Position numbers and translations under genes: made by a program. Of a stretch of DNA of 39,973 nucleotides, positions 9,305-18,343 are shown piece by piece. Each line of letters opens with the position of its first letter. Position 1 is the stretch's first letter. The notes below the pieces were generated by a model. The model saw only the letters and a list, made by a program, of their open reading frames with translations. It searched no databases and was not told where the DNA came from. This DNA comes from Opitutales bacterium (GTDB lineage Bacteria; Verrucomicrobiota; Verrucomicrobiia; Opitutales; Oceanipulchritudinaceae): positions 1-39,973 of the forward strand of contig JAFIGE010000034.1 of assembly GCA_020831585.1 (NCBI GenBank), written 5' to 3'.

Positions 9305-9550
9305 ATGACAGCTGCGGAAGAAAACTACAAAGACTACAAGAAGGCGGAGACGCGCGCCCTCGAAATTCTCAGCGAAATGCGCAAGGCGAGCCCAAAGACA
9401 GTGGACATCGAGTTGGCGCTTCTCGTGGCTATCTTCGAGCTGCACAAAGGAACGGTGCCGCCCGCGACAACGGCCCGGATCGTGCAGGGGCACTTGGAAA
9501 CGCTCGTGCCGTTTTACAGCGGTGAATCGGGGAACTCCGCGCCGACCTGA
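9305..9550 (+). CDS. Small helical hypothetical protein
   Basis: An 81-aa predicted soluble protein rich in Glu, Lys and Ala, probably almost entirely helical (EENYKDYKKAETRALEILSEM). I do not recognise a family. The ATG at 9305 was chosen because the upstream part of the frame overlaps the end of the preceding enzyme gene and reads as non-coding. No ribosome-binding site is obvious. It lies 29 bases after the FAH-family gene on the same strand and converges with the rhomboid gene. A 17-base near-perfect palindrome (CTTGAGGC-G-GCCTCAAG, 9565-9581) lies between them and covers the rhomboid stop codon. Confidence 0.6.
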   Translation: MTAAEENYKDYKKAETRALEILSEMRKASPKTVDIELALLVAIFELHKGTVPPATTARIVQGHLETLVPFYSGESGNSAPT

Positions 9551-9576
9551 GGCGACCGGAGGATCTTGAGGCGGCC

Positions 9577-10332
9577 TCAAGGCAGCCAGCCGCGTCGCCA
9601 CCCAAGGAAGATGAGCGCGCCCGCCGCCGCTCCGCCGAGATGGGCAAGGGCGGAGATGCTGCCCTGCCCCCAGAGTTGCTCGTAGACCATGACCACCTGA
9701 AGGCCAACGAAGACGGCGAGGTAGACTTTCACGGGGAATCCTTTGCGCAGCAGCCGCCAGGCACTGGCAAAGAGGATGATGCGCAGAAAAGGTCCGAAGG
9801 GCAGCCAGAGCACACGTGCGCGCGGAAAAAGCAGTCCGTAGAAAACGAGCACGCCAAAGACACCACCGCTGGCTCCGATCAGAGCGATGTTGCTAAAGAG
9901 ACCATGGACAAGGCCACCGGCCACGCACGAAAGAAAGAACAGCCCAAGAAAGCGCCGTCGACCGAAGCGACACTCCACGTGGCGACCGAAGAGGATGAGA
10001 AAGTAGAGGTTGCCGAGCAGGTGCGCCCAGTTGCCGTGAAAGAAGCCATAGGTGAAGAGGCCCGTCCACCAGGATAGGCCGGTGTGGGAGGGGTGAAACA
10101 CATAGGTGTTCCAGACGCGGGGGTCATCCCACACGCCCCAGAACCACACGGAGAAGGCGCAGATCGAGGCGGACAGGCCATAGGTGGCCCACGGCGTGCG
10201 CACACATTTGGTGGAGCAGGTGCGCACGGGAAGCCCGACAAGGCAAAAAAGCACGCGATCCCAGCGCAAGCCGTCGGTGGTGGGATGGACGTCGGGCCGT
10301 TCGCCCGATCGCTCGGAGGATGTCCTGCGCAT
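9577..10332 (-). CDS. Rhomboid-family intramembrane serine protease
   Basis: A 251-aa polytopic membrane protease of the rhomboid family. The catalytic GASGG motif gives Ser155, and the histidine partner is His231 in ALAHLGGAAAGAL. HGNWAHLLGNLYFLILFG (99-116) is the conserved HxxxxHxxxN segment of transmembrane helix 2. The first ~25 residues are hydrophilic and cytoplasmic. The frame is open further upstream, but the ATG at 10332 lies one base after the stop of the glycosidase gene (TAAGATG), a stop-start arrangement that implies translational coupling. The pairing of a glycosidase with a rhomboid is not a known functional unit. Substrates are unknown. Confidence 0.88.
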   Translation of the reverse strand: MRRTSSERSGERPDVHPTTDGLRWDRVLFCLVGLPVRTCSTKCVRTPWATYGLSASICAFSVWFWGVWDDPRVWNTYVFHPSHTGLSWWTGLFTYGFFHGNWAHLLGNLYFLILFGRHVECRFGRRRFLGLFFLSCVAGGLVHGLFSNIALIGASGGVFGVLVFYGLLFPRARVLWLPFGPFLRIILFASAWRLLRKGFPVKVYLAVFVGLQVVMVYEQLWGQGSISALAHLGGAAAGALIFLGWRRGWLP

Positions 10333-10333
10333 C

Positions 10334-12721
10334 TTATCTGGACGGAAGGTGGATGCGGTTTTCCCCTTTCCCGAGGGCGTGTTTTTCCCCTTTCCAGAGA
10401 AAGTCCCCTTCCACCGGAGTGGAAATTTGGATACACACGCCATCCGCTTGATTTCGCAAATGCAGGCTCACTTCACCCTGAGGGTGGGGCACGGAAGCGC
10501 GCAGAAAGGTGAGGCTGCCGGGTAGGGGCGCGATGTGCACCCGGCGAAATCCCGGAGCGGCCGGGCGGATGCCCGCCAGACCCGTGAGGCAGTGGTAAAG
10601 CGGGTGCGCTCCCCATCCGTGGCAATCGCTGCGGGCGGGTTCGGGGGCCTCCACCGTGGTGACAAATCCGTCGGCGAGGAGATTTTTCCAAAAAGCGAAG
10701 CGCGCTCTCAAGGCATCCCCGAGTCCGGCCTCCACGATGGCCTCGTGCACATGATAAGAGAAATAAACCGAGGCCGGGGCGAGGTCGGCGGCGGGGGCAA
10801 GGAGGGCTTCGAGGAGTGTTGGGCGGCGCTCCGCGGAAACGAGGGGAGCGGCCGCGAGAGCGAGGGCTTGGGCGTGTTCGCTCCATCGGGTGGAGCCGGC
10901 ATCGTCGGCAAAGAGCGCCCTTCCCGGATGGAAGAAGCGCTTCTCAATGGCGTGGAAGGTTTTTTCAGCCCAGTCGCGCCAGCGTTCTGCGAGCAGGGAT
11001 TCCCCGAAGTGGCTTTCGAGTGAAGCCATCGCAAGGAGGGCGAGGGGGAGGTGCAGGGCGACGGGTGCGGAGAGTTCACCGTTCATGCCCCCGGGGGTGC
11101 CTTCGGCCCAATCCGGTCGCGCGACCCAGTCGACAAAGAGCCATCCCGGAAGCTTCGATGGCAGATGGTCCTCATCGAGGCAGGCGAGCGCACATTCGAG
11201 CATGGCGCGCGTGCCCGGCAGAAGGCGGCGAACGGTGGCGGCATCATCCGTCCACCAGGCGTAGTCCTTGAGAATCAGGGGCTGGATGAGGCTGTAGGTG
11301 GCGCTCATCTGCAATTGGTCAGTGGGGCAGCGCTCGGCCACAAACCCGTTCACCCATCGGGAGCGGTCGAAGAGTTCAAGGGCGCGTTGCACCGGTCGCC
11401 GGTCTCCCGTGGCGACGAGCCAGGTGAGCGCCTGGGTGCGCGTATCGCCGACATACTGCATTTGCTCGTAGTAGGGGCAGTCGATGAAGGTTTCGTGCAC
11501 GCAGTGTCGCAGACCGCTTTCACAAAGTTCCAAGATGCCCGCCAGATCATCGTCGCAAGTGAATGACCAGCGGCGGGTGAAGGGATGGCCGGTGTGGAGC
11601 GGACGCACGTCGCGGAGAAGAAGAGGCTCTTTTGCCGTGCGAATGACAAGGCGGAGGTATCGCCCGCTCCGCCACCAGGGCACTTCGTAAGTGGCGGAGC
11701 CGCCGGGGTGGTCGATGGTGTCGCCGAAGCCCAGCCAGTGTTTGCCCGCAACTTCTCCGCGGTGACCTTTGGGGGTGTGGGCGGTGGGGGGGAATTCGTT
11801 GTAGAGGGCCTCGGCCCATTCGATCCCGATGCGGCTGCCCTCTCCGCCATCCAGTTGCAGGCGGGGATATCCGCAGACATAGGTCTCAAAGTCCCAGAGG
11901 ATTTGCACCTCCGAAGAAGGGGCAATCGTGATGGGCCCGCCGACAACAAGCGGTTCCCACCCGGCGCGGGGTTCGTCCTTCGCCAGCTGGAGATGGTGGT
12001 CGTTTTGCGTCCAGCAAATGCGGCCTCCGGCGAAGAGGGTGCGGGCTTGCTCGGGGAGGGGGCTGGGTTCGCATCGCCAAGGTGTGTGCACGACACCATG
12101 CAAGCTGTCTCCCCCGCAGGCCACAGTGACGGGCTCGGTTGGACTCCCCTCGGGCTGGGTGCCTTCCACGTGAAACCCGCTGCCAATGACATGGTAGCAA
12201 AGGAGGGGATTCTTCGGCAGGCAGGACCAACCGTTGACGGTGCTTGCCCGCCAGGGGGCCTTGCCGGTGGAGAGCAACGCATCCGCATGATCCAGGCCTG
12301 CGACGGCGAAGGCCGGGAAGGCGCTCACCTGGGCGAGGGGCCGCTCATCGGAAGGCAGCCACCAAACGAGCGCCCGAAGAAAGTGCTTTCCCGGTTTGGG
12401 GTGGACGCGGTAGCGGTGAAAGGCCCAGCCGCCGAGTTCACTGCGGTCGGGTCCCCGCCCGACTTCCTGTCCGTCGAGTTGGAGGATGAATCGCTGATCG
12501 GCGGAAACGTCGAAGGTGAGGGCGGTTTTCTCCTGCGTGGCAAAGGCCAGCGTGAAGCGAACAAAGCTGCGTTCACCCGCCCGGTTATCCGGGTGCCAGA
12601 TCCAGGTGGCGCGATCGATGGGGTAGCGGCGGCGGATAGCGGCGTTGCCAGGGCAGTCGGCGGGGGTAACGGGTAGCCTTTCGGTCGTGGGCATCTCCAT
12701 GTGATCAGTTCCGGCAGGCAT
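10334..12721 (-). CDS. GH78-like alpha-L-rhamnosidase family glycosidase
   Basis: About 795 aa. The N-terminal half is beta-rich: WIWHPDNRAGERSFVRFTLAF is typical of the accessory domain that binds substrate. The C-terminal half is an (alpha/alpha)6 barrel with the family landmarks HETFIDCPYYEQMQYVGDTR and RSDCHGWGAHPLYH, as in GH78 rhamnosidases. The catalytic general acid normally lies near the D-x-x-YYE-Q region, and that motif is intact. No signal peptide is seen, suggesting a cytoplasmic enzyme acting on imported oligosaccharides, although sugar specificity cannot be read. The frame stays open upstream into trpA on the other strand. The ATG at 12721 has AAGGGAG just upstream; 12700 is an alternative. 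It is coupled to the rhomboid gene and divergent from trpA. Confidence 0.83.
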   Translation of the reverse strand: MPAGTDHMEMPTTERLPVTPADCPGNAAIRRRYPIDRATWIWHPDNRAGERSFVRFTLAFATQEKTALTFDVSADQRFILQLDGQEVGRGPDRSELGGWAFHRYRVHPKPGKHFLRALVWWLPSDERPLAQVSAFPAFAVAGLDHADALLSTGKAPWRASTVNGWSCLPKNPLLCYHVIGSGFHVEGTQPEGSPTEPVTVACGGDSLHGVVHTPWRCEPSPLPEQARTLFAGGRICWTQNDHHLQLAKDEPRAGWEPLVVGGPITIAPSSEVQILWDFETYVCGYPRLQLDGGEGSRIGIEWAEALYNEFPPTAHTPKGHRGEVAGKHWLGFGDTIDHPGGSATYEVPWWRSGRYLRLVIRTAKEPLLLRDVRPLHTGHPFTRRWSFTCDDDLAGILELCESGLRHCVHETFIDCPYYEQMQYVGDTRTQALTWLVATGDRRPVQRALELFDRSRWVNGFVAERCPTDQLQMSATYSLIQPLILKDYAWWTDDAATVRRLLPGTRAMLECALACLDEDHLPSKLPGWLFVDWVARPDWAEGTPGGMNGELSAPVALHLPLALLAMASLESHFGESLLAERWRDWAEKTFHAIEKRFFHPGRALFADDAGSTRWSEHAQALALAAAPLVSAERRPTLLEALLAPAADLAPASVYFSYHVHEAIVEAGLGDALRARFAFWKNLLADGFVTTVEAPEPARSDCHGWGAHPLYHCLTGLAGIRPAAPGFRRVHIAPLPGSLTFLRASVPHPQGEVSLHLRNQADGVCIQISTPVEGDFLWKGEKHALGKGENRIHLPSR

Positions 12722-12814
12722 GCTCCCTTCTGCCAAGCAAATTGCGCCTGTCCGTGGGTTTCCCCCGAAACGCGGGATTGTCAGGAGGGGGGGAAGGCGC
12801 TCTCTATTGGAGGC

Positions 12815-13615
12815 ATGGATCGAATTGCCGAAACGTTTCTTGCCGCCAAGGCGAAAGGCCGCGCTCTTTTTGTCGCCTACATTTGCGGTGGCGACCCCTC
12901 GCCGGAGGCATCGCTCGATGTGGCGCGCGCCCTTTTTGCCAACGGCACCGATCTTTTGGAGATCGGCGTGCCCTTTTCCGATCCCCTGGCTGACGGCCTC
13001 ACCAACCAACTGGCCGCCCAGCGCGCTCTCGAAGCCGGTATGACTCAGGAAAAGGTCTTCGCCCTCGTGCGCGCATTGAGGGCGGAGACGGAGAAGCCGA
13101 TCATTTTCTACACTTACTACAACCTCGTCTACAGTCAGGGGGTGGATGCCTACGTGCGGCGGGCAAAGGAAGCGGGGGTCGACGGTATCCTCACGCTCGA
13201 TCTGCCGCCGGAGGAGGCAGGTGAGATGATGGAGGCCTGCGCCCGACACGGCCTGAAAACGGTTTTCATTGTCGCTCCCACCACCCCTCCTGAGCGCCTC
13301 CCGATCATTGCCGGGGCGGCGACGGGCTTCATCTACTATGTCTCGCAAGAGGGGGTGACCGGGGTGCGCGAATCGCTAGCGGTGGATTTGGAGGAGGCTG
13401 TGGGCCGGATTCGGGAGGCCACCGATCTGCCCGTGGTGGTGGGCTTCGGTATCTCCAAGCCAGCTCAGGTGGAGACGGTCGGTCGACTCGCCGACGGCGT
13501 GGTGGTGGGCTCCGCGCTCGTGAATTGCATCGCCGCGCGGGCGGATGATCCGGCCGCTGCGGTTCGCGCCATCGGGGAAAAAGCAGCGGAGTTGTCCGCG
13601 CCTCTGCGCGTTTGA
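12815..13615 (+). CDS. trpA: Tryptophan synthase alpha subunit
   Basis: A 266-aa TIM-barrel enzyme that cleaves indole-3-glycerol phosphate, delivering indole to TrpB. The catalytic pair falls at Glu49 and Asp60 within LLEIGVPFSDPLADG, the same positions as in E. coli TrpA. YYNLVYSQGVDAYVRRAKEAGVDG and the phosphate-binding GFGISKPAQV and GVVVGSALV segments are also present. The ATG at 12815 follows GGAGG with one base between; no better start exists. trpB is not adjacent, which is unusual because the two subunits are often cotranscribed. It is followed after 43 bases by a histidine kinase gene. Confidence 0.96.
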   Translation: MDRIAETFLAAKAKGRALFVAYICGGDPSPEASLDVARALFANGTDLLEIGVPFSDPLADGLTNQLAAQRALEAGMTQEKVFALVRALRAETEKPIIFYTYYNLVYSQGVDAYVRRAKEAGVDGILTLDLPPEEAGEMMEACARHGLKTVFIVAPTTPPERLPIIAGAATGFIYYVSQEGVTGVRESLAVDLEEAVGRIREATDLPVVVGFGISKPAQVETVGRLADGVVVGSALVNCIAARADDPAAAVRAIGEKAAELSAPLRV

Positions 13616-13658
13616 TTTTCCGTTGCGTGCGGGGAGGAAAAAGTTTTTTCTCCCTCCA

Positions 13659-15197
13659 ATGAGCGATTCTACAGGCGACCGAACGGGTCCGCCGTCTTGG
13701 CGGCCTATCGGTGTGTGGCGGGCCACGTTTGGCATCATTTTGCCGTATCTGGTGGTCAGCATTTTGTGGATCGCTCTGTCTGACCGCGTTCTTCAGTCGC
13801 TCGTGGGAGAGGGGGATGCTTTTGTGCGCTGGTCGACCTACAAGGGTTGGATGTTTGTTTTTGTGACGGCGACCGTCTTCGGGATCGCCTTGATTCGGCG
13901 GGAGCAGGCAAGGGCGCGGAACCGAAGGGCCGTGTTCGAGTTGATCCGGGTGATTCAAAACCTTGCCCTCGTGCGCAACAAGGAAGCGGTCTATCCCCCG
14001 GTTCTGCGGGCGGCGCGTGCGCTTACGGGCGCTGATGGGGCGTCCTTTATTATGCGGGAGAAGGGCCAGTTTCACCATTGCGAGGAAGACGCCATCGCGC
14101 CCGTCCTGCGGGGCAGGTCCCAGTCTGCGGAGGCCTCTCCGGCGGGGCTCGTGGTGAACGAGCGGCGGACGGTGGCTATCCGCGATGTCCGATCACCGGG
14201 GGAAAATGGACACCGGGCGAGTGTGGTGGCTTACGCGCCCACGTTTGTCCGCGGGCTGGCGCTGGCACCGATCCGTCGCGACGAACCCTGCGGAGCCTTG
14301 GCCCTTTATTGGGCGCGCCCGCACCGCGCGATGGATCATGAGAAACTGCTGCTGGAGACGCTTGCCGATGCCTCCGCCATTGCCTTTGAACATGCGCAGG
14401 CTTACGAAGACCTCGAAACACGGGTGGCGGCGCGCACGGCGGAGTTGAAGGAAGCCATGGGCCGCGCGCTCGAATCGGACCGTCTGAAATCAGCTTTTCT
14501 CGCCACCATGTCGCACGAGTTGCGCACTCCGCTGAACTCTATTCTCGGGTTTACGGGCGTAATCTTGCAGGAGCTGCCCGGACCAATCAATCAGGAGCAG
14601 CGCACGCAACTGGGCATGGTCCGCGACAGCGGGCGCCATCTTCTCTCGCTCATCACCGATATTCTTGACCTTTCCAAGATCGAGGCCGGGCGTCTCACTC
14701 TGGAGTGGCTTCCGTTCGACCCCTTGGCAGCGGCGGAATCGGTGGTGCACTCCCTGCAACCGCAAGCCGACGGGAAGGGCCTCGCCCTCAGGTTGCTCGA
14801 TGAGCGCAAGGACAAGGACGGGCCGTTGCACGGCGACCGTCGCCGCATCGAACAGATCCTCATCAACCTCGTAAACAACGCCATCAAATTCACCTACGAA
14901 GGCAGCGTGACGGTGAGTTTGGCAGACGAGAATACGGGGATCCGCTTTGTTGTCGCCGACACGGGCGTCGGTATGACCGAGGACGAGCAGAAGATGATTT
15001 TCGAGCCCTTCCGGCAGTTGGAAGGAGGGATTGCCCGCACGCAAGAGGGAACGGGACTCGGGCTTGCCATTTCTCTTCGCCTGGCGAGACTCTCAGGCGG
15101 TTCTCTAAACGTAAAGAGTGCCCCGCGGGAGGGCAGCACCTTCACCCTCCGCCTTCCCTATTCACGACCCCGATCCGATGAAGATCCTGCTCATTGA
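13659..15197 (+). CDS. Membrane-bound GAF-domain sensor histidine kinase
   Basis: A 512-aa kinase. Two membrane helices (about residues 21-41 and 63-80) flank a ~20-residue periplasmic loop. A GAF-like domain (about 90-245) and a coiled coil (EDLETRVAARTAELKEAM) follow. The HisKA domain has the phospho-accepting His286 in ATMSHELRTPLNSI. The HATPase domain has the N box (QILINLVNNAIKFT), DTGVGM and GTGLGLAI. There is no receiver domain of its own, but the next gene, which overlaps it by 20 bases, is a lone receiver and its probable partner. The signal is unknown; the very short periplasmic loop suggests sensing through the cytoplasmic GAF domain. It begins a four-gene signalling cassette running to 18320. 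Confidence 0.93.
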   Translation: MSDSTGDRTGPPSWRPIGVWRATFGIILPYLVVSILWIALSDRVLQSLVGEGDAFVRWSTYKGWMFVFVTATVFGIALIRREQARARNRRAVFELIRVIQNLALVRNKEAVYPPVLRAARALTGADGASFIMREKGQFHHCEEDAIAPVLRGRSQSAEASPAGLVVNERRTVAIRDVRSPGENGHRASVVAYAPTFVRGLALAPIRRDEPCGALALYWARPHRAMDHEKLLLETLADASAIAFEHAQAYEDLETRVAARTAELKEAMGRALESDRLKSAFLATMSHELRTPLNSILGFTGVILQELPGPINQEQRTQLGMVRDSGRHLLSLITDILDLSKIEAGRLTLEWLPFDPLAAAESVVHSLQPQADGKGLALRLLDERKDKDGPLHGDRRRIEQILINLVNNAIKFTYEGSVTVSLADENTGIRFVVADTGVGMTEDEQKMIFEPFRQLEGGIARTQEGTGLGLAISLRLARLSGGSLNVKSAPREGSTFTLRLPYSRPRSDEDPAH

Positions 15198-15564
15198 GGA
15201 TAATCCCCGCAACGCTTACCTCGTGCGCTACATCCTGGAGCACGCGGGCTTCTCCGTGGACCATGCCGGAGACGGGCCGGTGGCCCTGAAAAAGGCCGAT
15301 ACGGAGACCTACCGGCTGGTGATTCTCGATATCCAGTTACCGGGGATGGATGGCTACGCCGTGGCCCAAGCGCTGCGCCGTCAGCCGCGCACGCGGGATC
15401 TCCCCATCATTGCCGTCACCTCCCACGCTATGGTGGGCGACCGCGAGCGCGCACTCCAAGCCGGATGTGATGGCTACATCGAGAAACCGATCGATCCGGT
15501 TTCCTTTATCGGGGAGATCCGTGCCGCTCTGGATCGGAATACGGCGACTGCACAGGAGGCCTGA
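15178..15564 (+). CDS. Single-domain response regulator (CheY/DivK-like receiver)
   Basis: A 128-aa lone receiver domain. The acidic pocket is ED (residues 7-8), the phospho-accepting aspartate is Asp51 in LVILDIQLPGMDGYAVA, Thr81 is the conserved switch residue (AVTSHAM), and Lys103 is in YIEKPIDP. There is no output domain, so it must act by protein contact or as a phosphate shuttle in a relay. Its ATG lies inside the end of the kinase gene, and the next gene starts two bases after its stop. The overlapping arrangement makes the upstream kinase the most likely phosphodonor. Confidence 0.94.
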   Translation: MKILLIEDNPRNAYLVRYILEHAGFSVDHAGDGPVALKKADTETYRLVILDIQLPGMDGYAVAQALRRQPRTRDLPIIAVTSHAMVGDRERALQAGCDGYIEKPIDPVSFIGEIRAALDRNTATAQEA

Positions 15565-15566
15565 AG

Positions 15567-17216
15567 GTGAGTGGAGAGCGTATTCTCATTGTCGACGACC
15601 TCGCTTCCGGGCGCGCCTACTTGAGTTCGCTCCTGCGGGGCAACGGGTTCGCCGTGAGCGAGGCGGTGAACGGGGCAGATGCCTGGTTGGCGATCCGCGA
15701 CAAGCTTCCGGACCTCATCATCTCCGATCTGCTCATGCCCATCATGGATGGCTATACATTTTTGCGCACCGTCCGCAGTGATGCGGAGACCCGCCTCATT
15801 CCATTTATTGTCTACACCGCGACCTACACCGATCCGCAGGATGAGAAGCTCGCTCTCGACCTCGGGGCAAACTCATTTCTCCTCAAGCCGATGGAGCCTG
15901 CACCGCTCCTGGAGAAAGTGCAGCAGTGCCTCGCCGAGCCTCCCCGGCACCGCGCCTCCCTCGCCAACTTCGATCCTAATGGCCTCGATGCGGCGAAAGC
16001 TTACGCCCATACAATCTTTTCCAAGCTGGAGCAGCGCTCGCGTGAGCTGGCTGAAGCGGTCGCCGAGCTAGAGTGCCGCCGCGAGCAAATCGAGCGGCAA
16101 AACGCCTCCCTCCGGCAGAGCGAGGAACGCTACCGCAGTCTCTTCGAGAATGAACACACGGCGATGCTCATCATTGATCCCGCCGACGGGGCCATCCTCG
16201 AAGCCAACCCGGCCGCCGTTGCTTTCTTCGGGCTGGAAGCGGGAAAGCCCGAGGGAATCACGCTCTTCAGATTGGCGGGTGCACCGCCCGAGGAAGTGCG
16301 CGGACACCTCTCCGCTGCGCGGAAGCGCCGGCGCGCTTCTTTTTCTTTCTGCTATCAGTCTGCAGATCGGGACATGCGGGAGGTCGAGGTCTTCTCCGGA
16401 CCCTTTTCACAAGGTGTCCGTGATCTGGTCTATTCCATCCTGCACGATGTGACGGAACGCAAGCGCCTCGAAAGGGAGGTCCTTCAGAAGCAACGCCTCG
16501 AAAGCATCGGTACGCTTGCTGGCGGCATCGCCCACGACCTCAACAACATCCTCTCCCCCATCCTCATGGGGGGCGACGTACTCGTCCAGGAGGTGCAAAA
16601 TCCGCATCGCCGCGAAATCGCCAAAACCATTTTTGAGAACGCGCGCCGCGGGGCTGCGCTGGTGAACCAGATCCTCTCGTTCGCCCGCGGGGGTGATCGT
16701 CAAGACGAAGAAGTGGACCTGTGCAACAGCCTCGCCGACATCCGCAAATACCTCACCGGCACCCTTCCGCCCGGAATCACAGTCTCTGTTGAGAAGCAAG
16801 AGGGTGATTTCCCCGTGCGCGGCGATCCCATTCAGATCGGGCAGGTCCTGCTCAACCTTTGCATCAACGCCCGCGACGCCATGCCCGAAGGCGGCAAGCT
16901 CACGCTGCGGCTTCGGCGCTTTTCTTTGTCGAGGGAGGATTCCCCGCCCGCCCCCTCCATGCCGCCGGGAGATTACGTCGCTATAGAGGTGGAAGACACG
17001 GGCGAGGGTATCGAACCACAGGTAATGGACCGCATCTTCGACCCCTTTTTCACCACCAAAAAGCTCGGTCGCGGAACCGGATTGGGCCTCTCCACCTCGC
17101 TCGGGATTGTGCAGTCCCACGGCGGATTCATGGGCGTGGCGAGTTCGCCCGGCGAAGGAGCCCGCTTTTTCCTTTATTTCCCTGCTTCTGCGCCGCAGGT
17201 TTCTCTCACTCCTTAA
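15567..17216 (+). CDS. Hybrid REC-PAS-histidine kinase
   Basis: 549 aa, with no membrane segment. An N-terminal receiver (about 5-122) has Asp54 in IISDLLMPIMDGY and Lys108 in FLLKPMEP. A helical linker (145-185) is followed by a PAS domain (about 186-300: RSLFENEHTAMLIIDPADGAILEANPAAV). The kinase core has His323 in GTLAGGIAHDLNNILSPIL, an N box (LLNLCINARDAMPEGG), DTGEGIE and GRGTGLGLS. The IAHDLNN type of HisKA is common in soluble kinases that take input from a receiver. The start is a GTG two bases after the preceding receiver gene. It could accept phosphate from the first kinase and re-sense through PAS. Confidence 0.93.
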   Translation: MSGERILIVDDLASGRAYLSSLLRGNGFAVSEAVNGADAWLAIRDKLPDLIISDLLMPIMDGYTFLRTVRSDAETRLIPFIVYTATYTDPQDEKLALDLGANSFLLKPMEPAPLLEKVQQCLAEPPRHRASLANFDPNGLDAAKAYAHTIFSKLEQRSRELAEAVAELECRREQIERQNASLRQSEERYRSLFENEHTAMLIIDPADGAILEANPAAVAFFGLEAGKPEGITLFRLAGAPPEEVRGHLSAARKRRRASFSFCYQSADRDMREVEVFSGPFSQGVRDLVYSILHDVTERKRLEREVLQKQRLESIGTLAGGIAHDLNNILSPILMGGDVLVQEVQNPHRREIAKTIFENARRGAALVNQILSFARGGDRQDEEVDLCNSLADIRKYLTGTLPPGITVSVEKQEGDFPVRGDPIQIGQVLLNLCINARDAMPEGGKLTLRLRRFSLSREDSPPAPSMPPGDYVAIEVEDTGEGIEPQVMDRIFDPFFTTKKLGRGTGLGLSTSLGIVQSHGGFMGVASSPGEGARFFLYFPASAPQVSLTP

Positions 17217-17228
17217 ACTCCAGTCCCC

Positions 17229-18320
17229 ATGGCCGCCCCGACCATTCTCATCGTTGATGACGAAGTTTCCATCCTCACCGTGTTTTCCCTCGCTCTGCGC
17301 GCTGAAGGCTACGAAGTCTTCACTGCGGACTCGGCCATGTCCGGCCTCGAAACGGCGCGCAAGCTCCAGCCCCGCCTGATTCTTTGCGACGTGCACATGC
17401 CGGGGACGGACGGAAAAGGCCTCCTTCAGATGCTCCGTGCGGACCCGAGCCTGGCCTCCACACAGATTGTTCTCATGACCGGCAACCCCCAGGCGGCCAC
17501 CCCGCGCGAAGGCATGGAGATCGGGGCCGATGATTTCCTTCTCAAGCCCGTTGACCGCGAATCCCTCCTGCGCTGTGTCGCCGCCCGCTTACGGCGCGCG
17601 GATGAGCGCGAGCAGGCCGAGGCCCGGCTCCTCGAAGATATTCGCACGGACCTCCGCGCCATCCTTCCTCACGAACTCCTCACACCCCTCTCCGGTGTGG
17701 TCGGCATTACCCGCATCCTCCGCGAAGACTGGCGCAACCTTCCGCCTCCCGAGGTAGACGACCTCTTGGCCAGTCTCGACGAGTCAGGAGCCCGCCTGGA
17801 GCGAACTCTCCGCAATTACCTTCACCTCGTGGATCTTCAAGACGCCCCTCTCGCCGAGCCCGCCGCCCCCATCGACGCACGCGACGCAGCCGACCTTTTG
17901 GGAGCCATGGCCCACGCGGTAGCCGAACGCCATCACCGTGCGGAGGATCTCGATGCCACGGCAATCGGACCCGTCCCCCTCCGCATACGCGAAACCGATT
18001 TGTCCGTGATCGCGGAAGAGTTGATTGAGAACGCCTTTGGCTTTTCCATGCGCGGTTCGACTGTGCGGGTGGCCCTCACCTGCGACGGCTGCCTCACCGT
18101 CAGTGACTCAGGGCGGGGTATGGACCCGGATAAGTTCCGCGCGATTCGCGCCTTCAAACAATTCGACCGCAAGGACTTCGAGCAACAAGGCCTGGGCCTG
18201 GGCCTCCTGCTTGCCCATCGCATCGCCGACCGCTCGGAAGCCCGCATCTCCCTCGATTCAGAGCCCGGCCGCGGCACCAAGGTGACCGTGAACTTTTTGG
18301 TTTCCGGTATGAAGGAATAG
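17229..18320 (+). CDS. REC-histidine kinase with divergent dimerisation domain
   Basis: 363 aa. An N-terminal receiver (about 4-122) has Asp54 in LILCDVHMPGTDG and Lys107 in FLLKPVDR. A kinase-like part follows with His148 in ILPHELLTPLSGVVGI, an N-box-like ELIENAFGFSMRGSTV, DSGRGMDPDKF and GLGLGLLLAHRI. The ATP-binding elements look usable, although the catalytic domain is short. Like its neighbours it has no DNA-binding or enzymatic output domain. It starts 12 bases after the preceding gene and ends the cassette. It is soluble. Whether it acts as kinase, phosphatase or phosphate sink is unknown. Confidence 0.9.
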   Translation: MAAPTILIVDDEVSILTVFSLALRAEGYEVFTADSAMSGLETARKLQPRLILCDVHMPGTDGKGLLQMLRADPSLASTQIVLMTGNPQAATPREGMEIGADDFLLKPVDRESLLRCVAARLRRADEREQAEARLLEDIRTDLRAILPHELLTPLSGVVGITRILREDWRNLPPPEVDDLLASLDESGARLERTLRNYLHLVDLQDAPLAEPAAPIDARDAADLLGAMAHAVAERHHRAEDLDATAIGPVPLRIRETDLSVIAEELIENAFGFSMRGSTVRVALTCDGCLTVSDSGRGMDPDKFRAIRAFKQFDRKDFEQQGLGLGLLLAHRIADRSEARISLDSEPGRGTKVTVNFLVSGMKE

Positions 18321-18343
18321 GATCATTGGGGTCCGTCTTGATA

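Noticed and set aside
11585-12676. 363-codon open frame on the plus strand
   Set aside because: Lies opposite the GH78-like gene, which has clear family motifs.
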